From IMG/VR virus record IMGVR_UViG_3300026182_000008, positions 1-24,824 of that record: a stretch of DNA of 24,824 bases. The stretch is one strand, 5' to 3'. The notes beneath the pieces are model-generated. The model saw only the letters and a program-made list of their open reading frames with translations, was not told where the DNA came from and did not search any database. Source of the DNA: a virus. Position numbers and translations under genes: made by a program. This document shows positions 9,234 through 14,888 of the stretch, in pieces. Numbering within the stretch: position 1 is the stretch's first letter; every line of letters begins with the position of its first letter.

Positions 9234-12200
9234 CTATATTATCTGACTGGCAATTTTACCAGTATTAGTTTTTGTTTGAGATGTTGCAAGTGCTATAGGT
9301 CCTTGTTCACCCATTAATCCAATTAACCTTTCTAACTTCTGATTAGTTTCATCAAGTTTAATTTCAACTGGGTTTCCTTCTGCTGAGGCCGTTTCTTCTC
9401 CACCACCACCACCTAATACTGATCCACCTAACATTCCAAGTGCTGCTAATGTCATCAATACAGGAAGTGCTGGTAATAATGCCAGTGCTCCAAGTGCCAT
9501 CGCTGCCATACTCCATCCCAATGCAGTAAATGCTCCTGCTAATACAAATATTGCCTTTGCCATTGGAGCTAATGTCATAATTGTTGGTAAAAATGAACCT
9601 AATCCTTGTGCTAACATATCAAATCCCTTACCAATGGCTTGAATTGCAACTCCCAATACAAGTAATGCTGCTGCCATTATCAACATAGCTCCTGCACCTG
9701 CCAATATAGCAACTGCTCCAACACCACTCATCATTATCGCTCCGATGGCTGCTAATACTAACACTAATCCAAGTAAAGCTACTCCGGCCTTAGCCATAGC
9801 CCCCCAACTTACTTTTCCAAATTCTATTAATGCCTTTGCAGTTACCCATAATGCGGCTGCTATTATCAATAATGCGGCTGCACCAGCGAGTGCTTTCTTT
9901 GCGTCAAATTTTTCAAACATACCACCAAGTGGTCCTTTACCTTTACCGCCACCTTTTTTACCTGGTGCTGGTTTTTTAACCGATTTAGTTTTATCTGCTC
10001 TCTTTCCAAATCTTTTATCTGGTTTACCACTCTTTGTCAAAGGTACATCATCACCGCCCATACCCACCATTTTCTTTGCCACACCTGTCATTTTTGAACC
10101 CATAGAAAAAATCATATCTTTCATCTTGCCAAGGGCTCCCATAATACCACCACTCATCAAATTTGTTCTAAATAAGAGTGCCGCTCCCGCCGCAAACATT
10201 ATTACATCACCTAATCCAACTCCCATAACATTTGCTTCATTTAACCATTCTATAATATCAGCAAACAAACCAAGTACATAAACTAAAACACCAGCAATTA
10301 ATAAAAATGGTGAAAGTAATCCAATGGCTAATGGTAAAAGTGCCTTAAAAATACCAAGAAATCTTGTCCAAATTTCTCCTATCTTTTTCATAACATCTGC
10401 TATTAAATCTTGTCTTTTCTTCTGTGCAGTAGTCATATTATTAAGTTTATCTTGGTTAGTTATCATCTTACCCATTTCAGAAACTTCCATTCCAAATGCT
10501 GCTGCTAATGATTTCCGTTGAACTATATTCAATGCATTCCAATCTGATGCACTACCAATTTGTTTAGTAATCTCTTTTTGCATTCCTTCTAAATCACCAG
10601 CTAATGCTAATTCTCGTGCCTTATCTGTATTGATATTACGACCAAGTAACATAGACGCTTCCATTTGTGCGTTTATAGATGTTTCAAAATCTAATAAACT
10701 ATCTGCCATGCTTTCAACAGTTGACATGCTCAAACCAAGTTTTCTGGCTGCTATCGCTGCTTTAAATACGTTTTGTCCACCATCTTTTGCAAATCCAGCA
10801 AATGATTCACTTGAACCTGCAACATCTTCCATAATCTTTGCTGGTGCCACTCCATTTGCCTGTGATAATGCAGCCACGGAATCCAATTGAGCCCCAACAG
10901 CATCTATACTACTAGCACCTACGGCCATCATTTGTGCTGCCAATACTCCTGAACTTTCTCCACTAATACCATACATTGCATTTAATCTGGCCATTTCTTT
11001 AACATTTGATTGTGTAATTTGACCTATTCCACCCAAGTTATCCATAATACCTACGGCCCCAGCTTTAACATCTTCAGCACTTACACCAAGAAACTTCATT
11101 TCCATTGCAGTAGTATTAAGAATTTGTTGTAATCCTGCTGCTTCTGTAAATGTAAGTCCAAACTCTTTACGGGTTTCTGCCATTCCACCATAGAACATTT
11201 CTGCAACCTTCTTGGCTATCATCAGAATTGCCACTATTGCCAGTGCTGGTCCTAACATTCCACCCATTGATTTATTTATTCCAGTAAATACTTCTTTAAG
11301 TTTTGAAAATCCTTCTTCGAACTTATCAAACATAATTTTAAATTGACCTCGTGTTACCCTTCCATTTTTATCTGTCTTAGTCCACATCTTACTCATAGCT
11401 AATCCAAAGTTCATCGGATTATCTGGATCAAGAGAATCCTTCACATAATTAGTAAATGTATTAGTAAAATGCTCAGTTGCATCACCAATTCCTACTAACT
11501 CTGATACGAATTTGCCCACCTTGGTTTTTTCAAAGAATGTTTTCATTTTTTCAAATGGTTCTGCTATAAATGCTACGGTAGACGCTGTCTGGCCATGTAA
11601 CACTTTCTGTCTTTTTGCTTCTGCTGTTAAATTCTTTGCTTTGTCAACATTTTCTTGCGCTAATGCATTACTTTCCTTTTGCTCCTGCTTATTTTCTTCA
11701 ATCTGTTCCTTAGTCTTTTTCCACTCTTCACTACCCTTTTTTTGTGTTTTTAATGTTTCTTCTAATTGTTCCTGATCTGCCTTTAACGCTGGAATTATTT
11801 CCTTCTTAACATAATCTTTATATCTCTCTGCCTTTTTGAGTTGTTCATCCATTGATTTTGTCATATCCATAAATGTACCACTACCAATATTATCATAAGC
11901 TCCACCTAATGATATTGCATCATCAATCATTTTTCCTCCCATACTAACCATAGGAGTCATTGCCTGTGCCCATTTCTTTTGATTTTCAGTACCGTTATTT
12001 AATACGTCAGTTAACCTAACACCCCAATCATATATGCTCTGACCCGTATTTACTATTTGGAGTCTGTCCATTAAAAAGGATTTTTGAGCTACTCCTTGAG
12101 TATATAAATTTGAAGATAATTTAGTAGTCCATCCTACTTCTTCCTTCAACATATCCCCGATTTTTTCTTCGAGGTCGGCTTGAAGGGATGTTAAAGTATA

Positions 12201-12503
12201 TTTCTTCCCATCTTCTTTAGCCATTATTTTAGCGTGTTCGGCCTCCTCTTTCATCAAGGCCCTCTTTTCTTTCTTTAATTCTTTATACTTCTTAATATCT
12301 TCCGCAGTACCATTCGCGGCATCTTTCTTCGCCTTGGCTATCTCATCATCAATATTTAAAAGTCGTTGAGTTATTACCTCTTGACGACTTAATTCAGCAG
12401 TTACTTTTTTTTCTTCGGCAAGTTTTTCCATAGTAGGTATAGTAGTATTATCAATACCACCCCAATATATTTCTCTTTGTTGATCTGTTTTTTCTAACGC
12501 CAT
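9234..12503 (-). CDS. Tail tape measure protein
   Basis: A 1089-residue protein that sets tail length and is packed inside the tube. The layout is typical: charged coiled-coil stretches at about residues 25-120 and 215-300, a mixed centre, and strongly hydrophobic helical segments at about 411-440, 710-770 and 870-1030 (for example ALAGAAALLIIAAALWV). A Lys/Gly linker near 830-860 separates the last two. The C-terminus returns to a short amphipathic helix (LDETNQKLERLIGLM). No lysozyme or peptidase motif was seen. It stands downstream of the chaperone-type genes and upstream of baseplate genes, the standard place. The ATG at 12503 has no clear Shine-Dalgarno, and a TATAAATA octamer sits only 13 bases upstream. 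The call is strong from architecture and position. Confidence 0.9.
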   Translation of the reverse strand: MALEKTDQQREIYWGGIDNTTIPTMEKLAEEKKVTAELSRQEVITQRLLNIDDEIAKAKKDAANGTAEDIKKYKELKKEKRALMKEEAEHAKIMAKEDGKKYTLTSLQADLEEKIGDMLKEEVGWTTKLSSNLYTQGVAQKSFLMDRLQIVNTGQSIYDWGVRLTDVLNNGTENQKKWAQAMTPMVSMGGKMIDDAISLGGAYDNIGSGTFMDMTKSMDEQLKKAERYKDYVKKEIIPALKADQEQLEETLKTQKKGSEEWKKTKEQIEENKQEQKESNALAQENVDKAKNLTAEAKRQKVLHGQTASTVAFIAEPFEKMKTFFEKTKVGKFVSELVGIGDATEHFTNTFTNYVKDSLDPDNPMNFGLAMSKMWTKTDKNGRVTRGQFKIMFDKFEEGFSKLKEVFTGINKSMGGMLGPALAIVAILMIAKKVAEMFYGGMAETRKEFGLTFTEAAGLQQILNTTAMEMKFLGVSAEDVKAGAVGIMDNLGGIGQITQSNVKEMARLNAMYGISGESSGVLAAQMMAVGASSIDAVGAQLDSVAALSQANGVAPAKIMEDVAGSSESFAGFAKDGGQNVFKAAIAARKLGLSMSTVESMADSLLDFETSINAQMEASMLLGRNINTDKARELALAGDLEGMQKEITKQIGSASDWNALNIVQRKSLAAAFGMEVSEMGKMITNQDKLNNMTTAQKKRQDLIADVMKKIGEIWTRFLGIFKALLPLAIGLLSPFLLIAGVLVYVLGLFADIIEWLNEANVMGVGLGDVIMFAAGAALLFRTNLMSGGIMGALGKMKDMIFSMGSKMTGVAKKMVGMGGDDVPLTKSGKPDKRFGKRADKTKSVKKPAPGKKGGGKGKGPLGGMFEKFDAKKALAGAAALLIIAAALWVTAKALIEFGKVSWGAMAKAGVALLGLVLVLAAIGAIMMSGVGAVAILAGAGAMLIMAAALLVLGVAIQAIGKGFDMLAQGLGSFLPTIMTLAPMAKAIFVLAGAFTALGWSMAAMALGALALLPALPVLMTLAALGMLGGSVLGGGGGEETASAEGNPVEIKLDETNQKLERLIGLMGEQGPIALATSQTKTNTGKIASQII

Positions 12504-12516
12504 ATTATATTAAGCC

Positions 12517-12524
12517 TATTTATA
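12517..12524 (-). promoter_or_regulatory. T4-type late promoter octamer candidate before the tape measure
   Basis: The minus strand reads TATAAATA, identical to the T4 late promoter consensus, 13 bases before the tape measure ATG. If used as in T4, the transcript would start close to the ATG and leave a leader of under ten bases with no ribosome site. It may therefore be fortuitous in AT-rich DNA, or the mRNA may be nearly leaderless. Confidence 0.35.
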
Positions 12525-12572
12525 TCTAAGACAATAACCTTTATTATTTATTTTAAAATCTAAGTTAGAAAC

Positions 12573-12812
12573 TTACCAACCCTTACGGGTTCCTGCGAAT
12601 TTTACTCCTCGTGTTTTTCCAGAACTTTTTAATGTTTTATCTAATTCTCTAACAGCTTTATCTGCATTACGAACTGCCTTTGCTAATCGTGGATTATCCT
12701 TTAAGGCCTTTTCCACTTTACCTACTCTCTTACTAACAATAGCTTGTAAAATTTTAGATAATATACCTTCTCTGAGTTGATCTTCTGTTAATTTATTTTT
12801 TGACGAAAACAT
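12573..12812 (-). CDS. Small basic helical protein of unknown function
   Basis: A 79-residue protein, mostly helical and strongly basic (many Lys/Arg, ending TRKGW). It has no membrane segment and no recognisable domain. The ATG at 12812 follows TAGGAGAATCAAA, a good Shine-Dalgarno at normal spacing, which supports a real gene. It lies between the assembly-chaperone ORFs and the tape measure, the spot where tail phages often place tape-measure partners, so a role in tail assembly is plausible but inferred only from position. Upstream DNA (12877-12887) holds a variant of the TATAAATATC element seen before other genes here. Confidence 0.75.
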   Translation of the reverse strand: MFSSKNKLTEDQLREGILSKILQAIVSKRVGKVEKALKDNPRLAKAVRNADKAVRELDKTLKSSGKTRGVKFAGTRKGW

Positions 12813-12876
12813 TTTGATTCTCCTACATACTGTCTATTTAAAATTTCTGTTGTTATGACACGATAGTATAACTCAC

Positions 12877-12887
12877 TAATAAATATC
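12877..12887. promoter_or_regulatory. Variant of the intergenic TATAAATATC element
   Basis: The plus strand reads TAATAAATATC, one base off the element at three other intergenic sites. It lies 65 bases before the start of the small basic gene. Function unknown. Confidence 0.25.
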
Positions 12888-12904
12888 ATATATAGGAAAA
12901 AATG

Positions 12905-13144
12905 TTAGCCTCGGGGGATACCTGGTCGTGAAATACCAGATTTTTTCTTGGATGCTTTATCGTATTGTTTCTTTTCTTCTTCGTAGAATTTTGAGGCCGA
13001 TTGTATGTAAAATCGGCGCAGATAGGTTGGCATGTTATACACTTCTGTAAAGTTAAATCCTCCTTTCCCGTGGAAGCATAGGGAGAAGATTTGTGAGTGA
13101 ATTGCAGGCTTATCTTCTGCCCGCAGGCCAAAAAAACTCAACAT
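12905..13144 (-). CDS. Tail assembly chaperone second ORF (probable frameshift extension of the gp26-type gene)
   Basis: A 79-codon ORF overlapping the end of the upstream gene by 35 bases, in the +1 (equivalently -2) frame. Its ATG at 13144 directly follows an in-frame TAG and has no Shine-Dalgarno, so independent initiation looks poor. The overlap contains a run of seven T and a stem-loop. Slippage there would give a fused protein of about 327 residues. The translated part ends with MPTYLRRFYIQ and a Glu/Lys-rich helix (YEEEKKQYDKASKKK), the charged C-terminal style of tail assembly 'T' or E'-type extensions that bind the tape measure. An internal ATG at 13033 could start the conserved part, but the nearest AGGAGG is about 24 bases away. 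The 1.5-gene cassette just upstream of the tape measure region fits the lambda G/GT and P2 E/E' arrangement. The ORF is probably real; the mode of expression is inferred. Confidence 0.7.
   Translation of the reverse strand: MLSFFGLRAEDKPAIHSQIFSLCFHGKGGFNFTEVYNMPTYLRRFYIQSASKFYEEEKKQYDKASKKKSGISRPGIPRG
13103..13136 (-). other. Candidate programmed frameshift site: T7 run plus stem-loop
   Basis: On the coding strand the first ORF reads GAG TTT TTT TGG. Seven T (13136-13130) are followed by GGCC and then a hairpin: TGCGGGC (13125-13119) pairs with GCCTGCA (13109-13103) with one G-U pair. The 9-base loop contains the TAA stop of the first ORF. Re-pairing TTT on TTT forward by one or back by two joins the downstream ORF without a mismatch. 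A -1 slip would enter a different, implausible frame. Confidence 0.6.
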
Positions 13145-13889
13145 CTAATGGGATGTCCATCGTTGTATCTTCACCAGTTTGATCACTGGTAAAAGTAAAA
13201 GACATATCAACATCAGGTGTTATTTTTATAAGATATTCTCTAAATGAAAGAGAATCACGAGATAGTAATTCGTTCTCCACGAACTCACTAATTCGTTTTA
13301 GTGATGTATCTCCATTAACCGACACAATTGCCTTCTTCAACCGTGTTGTGATTTCTGCAGTAATACCACTATCTTTTGAGAATTTCTTGTATGCTTTTAA
13401 TTCAGCATCAATTTCTTTTTCTTCTTTATGTGTTAAAAGACGAAATAGAATTTTAACTTTTGCTGCTGGCAGTTCAAATTCAAATTCATTCTTACCAGCC
13501 TTAAACAATTTTGAATCAATCTTCTTATCTGTAATTTCAGTTAAATCAAAAGTTTCCTCTTGTTTTTCTCCAGTAGATGGATCTGTAAGTTGAACGGTAT
13601 AATCTTTACCATACCCAAGTATTCTTGTTGCAATCATAATTGCATTTTTATCACCTAACAATAAATCATTGAGTGATACCTTTTCATCTACAATAACAGA
13701 TTCCAACAGTCTATCTAAAACAATTCCTTTTTGAATTAGATTACGAGAAGTTAAAATATCTTCTTCTTTTGCGGTCATATACTTTAACTCAATTGTTCCA
13801 CCTGCCAGCGGTGAATCTTTTGAATAAAGTAATCCCTTAGAAGGCAAATCAACTACCTCTGTTGGAAACTGGCGTTTATCTTCTGCCAT
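13110..13889 (-). CDS. T4 gp26-type baseplate/tail assembly protein (tail assembly chaperone)
   Basis: A 259-residue soluble protein. Its N-terminus (FPTEVVDLPSKGLLY, then GTIELKYMTAKEEDILTS and LLLGDKNAIMIATRILGYG) matches the pattern I know for T4 gp26-like baseplate hub assembly proteins of T4-type and cyanophages (Pfam T4_baseplate, from memory). The rest is a predicted beta/alpha domain ending DVEFFWPAGRR. T4 gp26 itself is shorter (about 208 residues). By position, between tube and tape measure and with an overlapping second ORF, it fills the place of lambda gpG or P2 gpE, so it may act as a tape-measure chaperone and not as a structural part. The ATG at 13889 has an excellent AAAGGAG site. 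A terminator hairpin lies just upstream, so it probably has its own promoter in 13890-13959, where I see no clear consensus. Confidence 0.8.
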   Translation of the reverse strand: MAEDKRQFPTEVVDLPSKGLLYSKDSPLAGGTIELKYMTAKEEDILTSRNLIQKGIVLDRLLESVIVDEKVSLNDLLLGDKNAIMIATRILGYGKDYTVQLTDPSTGEKQEETFDLTEITDKKIDSKLFKAGKNEFEFELPAAKVKILFRLLTHKEEKEIDAELKAYKKFSKDSGITAEITTRLKKAIVSVNGDTSLKRISEFVENELLSRDSLSFREYLIKITPDVDMSFTFTSDQTGEDTTMDIPLDVEFFWPAGRR

Positions 13890-13951
13890 GTTTTTTCTCC
13901 TTTAATGTAAAATATTATTGAATAGTAACCTATACAATATAACCAATTATT

Positions 13952-13985
13952 ATAAAACTAACTGGGGATATTAAAATCCCCAGTT
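13952..13985 (-). terminator. Hairpin terminator after the 59-residue gene
   Basis: The minus strand has a perfect 10-base stem, AACTGGGGAT and ATCCCCAGTT (13985-13960), around a 6-base loop, followed by AGTTTTATA. The U tract is short, so termination may be partial. It ends the tube and membrane-protein unit. Confidence 0.65.
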
Positions 13986-14007
13986 TCAAATATTACTTAC
14001 TGCTGAA

Positions 14008-14187
14008 TTATGCTTTTCCAACAGCGTCACGAACTCCGTACAAACCAAATGCCGCGAGTAATGTCCAAACGACTTCAGGTACTGCTTCTACAACACCTAC
14101 TGCTTGTAATACACCAACAACACCAGCAACTACTGATGTCCATACTGTCTTTGATTTCCACCAAGCTTTATCTGCTATGATTGCCAT
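14008..14187 (-). CDS. Small hydrophobic membrane protein (holin-like by shape)
   Basis: A 59-residue ORF: a short charged head (MAIIADKAWWKSKTVW), a hydrophobic stretch at about residues 16-33 (VWTSVVAGVVGVLQAVGV), a short PEVV turn, and a second hydrophobic stretch at about 39-50 (VVWTLLAAFGLY) ending VRDAVGKA. This suggests one or two membrane helices. A clean AAGGAGT site lies 7 bases before the ATG, and the gene sits 30 bases after the tube gene and just before a hairpin terminator, so it is surely expressed with the tube. Small two-helix phage proteins of this type are often called holin-like, but nothing proves a lysis role and no endolysin is next to it. It could also be a minor virion or membrane-interaction protein. 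Confidence 0.75.
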   Translation of the reverse strand: MAIIADKAWWKSKTVWTSVVAGVVGVLQAVGVVEAVPEVVWTLLAAFGLYGVRDAVGKA

Positions 14188-14217
14188 AATCGACTCCTTT
14201 TATTATTAAAATTTTTA

Positions 14218-14709
14218 TTAGAACTGTAATATTGCGTAATCGTATCTAAGTGTCAAAGTTACATCAACTGGGTCTGTAGTATTTGCCCAATCTAAATCAC
14301 CAAATGTTGCGTTAGTAATCCAAGTACCTTTAAGTGTCCACTCTTCAACCTTATCACCTACGGGTCCTAATACATTAATTGTTACATCTTTTTTATAAAA
14401 ATCTGAGTATCCATCTCTACCTGTTACGGATTCATGAGATAACCGAACCCATTCCATACATGCCTGTGCGGCTGATGGAACAACAGGATCATAAAGTGTA
14501 ATTTCTAATTCTTCCCATGCTCCCTTACCTTTAACATATCGTTTAACATTGATGTGGTCAAGTTCAATCGTTTCAAAAGCGATTGTAGGTCTGTTAGCTG
14601 TCTTAATAAGATAAGCTGGAATACCTTCAATGTACATGATGTACCGATTTTTAGTTTTCGGTTCAAACGGTGTGAACATTATTTCAGAAGGATCTAATAA
14701 GTCTGGCAT
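14218..14709 (-). CDS. 19: Tail tube protein (T4 gp19 family)
   Basis: A 163-residue protein, the same length as T4 gp19, which stacks as hexameric rings to form the tube that carries DNA. Family marks: an N-terminal PFEPKTKNRYIMYIEGIPAY segment, the TIAFETIELDHINVKRYVKG strand-loop region, WEELEITLYDPVVPSAAQAC, and a C-terminal KGTWITNATFGDLDW segment ending in a beta strand. The ATG at 14709 follows GGAG. It is encoded right after the sheath but separated from it by a terminator and a 124-base leader, so it has its own transcription start, as expected for a high-copy protein. The leader holds plus-oriented TATAAATA elements at 14741 and 14816. Confidence 0.93.
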   Translation of the reverse strand: MPDLLDPSEIMFTPFEPKTKNRYIMYIEGIPAYLIKTANRPTIAFETIELDHINVKRYVKGKGAWEELEITLYDPVVPSAAQACMEWVRLSHESVTGRDGYSDFYKKDVTINVLGPVGDKVEEWTLKGTWITNATFGDLDWANTTDPVDVTLTLRYDYAILQF

Positions 14710-14740
14710 CTTTAATCTCCAATAAGTTTAATTCTTCAAC

Positions 14741-14750
14741 TATAAATATC
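14741..14750. promoter_or_regulatory. TATAAATATC intergenic element before the tube gene
   Basis: The plus strand reads TATAAATATC, 32 bases before the tube ATG. The same 10-mer lies before the sheath gene and before the S74 fibre transcription neighbour. It contains the T4 late octamer, but pointing away from the gene. A related longer form (TATAAATATATC) starts at 14816. Confidence 0.35.
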
Positions 14751-14833
14751 AAAATTCTAAAAAATCATCATAATCATTTTTCTTAGTTTTTTAGAAGTTT
14801 TTTATATCTGTCGTATATAAATATATCAGGCAA

Positions 14834-14864
14834 CAAAAAACCCCTCAAAAAAGAGGGGCTTTTC
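14834..14864 (-). terminator. Strong Rho-independent terminator after the sheath gene
   Basis: The minus strand reads CCCCTC (14858-14853 paired strand) with GAGGGG (to 14841) around a T6 loop, followed by TTTTTTG. GC-rich 6-base stem, A-rich before and T-rich after: a textbook terminator for the sheath transcript. The plus strand also ends in CTTTT, so it may work both ways, although no plus-strand gene is near. Confidence 0.85.
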
Positions 14865-14888
14865 ATTTATTAATCTATGTGATTAAAC

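Noticed and set aside
9745-10281. Plus-strand 178-codon ORF
   Set aside because: Shadow of the Ala/Gly/Leu-rich tape measure; no ribosome site and low-complexity product.
9234-12503. Lysozyme or peptidase domain within the tape measure
   Set aside because: No catalytic motif seen; the sequence is coiled coil and hydrophobic helix throughout.
13033-13066. Independent start at the internal ATG 13033 with an AGGAGG upstream
   Set aside because: The AGGAGG lies about 24 bases from the ATG, too far for normal initiation; kept only as an alternative to the frameshift.
12886-13131. Minus-strand 81-codon ORF overlapping the chaperone second ORF (the -1 frame)
   Set aside because: Its product is Cys-rich and without sensible protein texture, while the +1 frame gives the conserved-looking MPTYLRRFYI and charged helix. 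A -1 slip would also need a mismatch at GAG-TTT.
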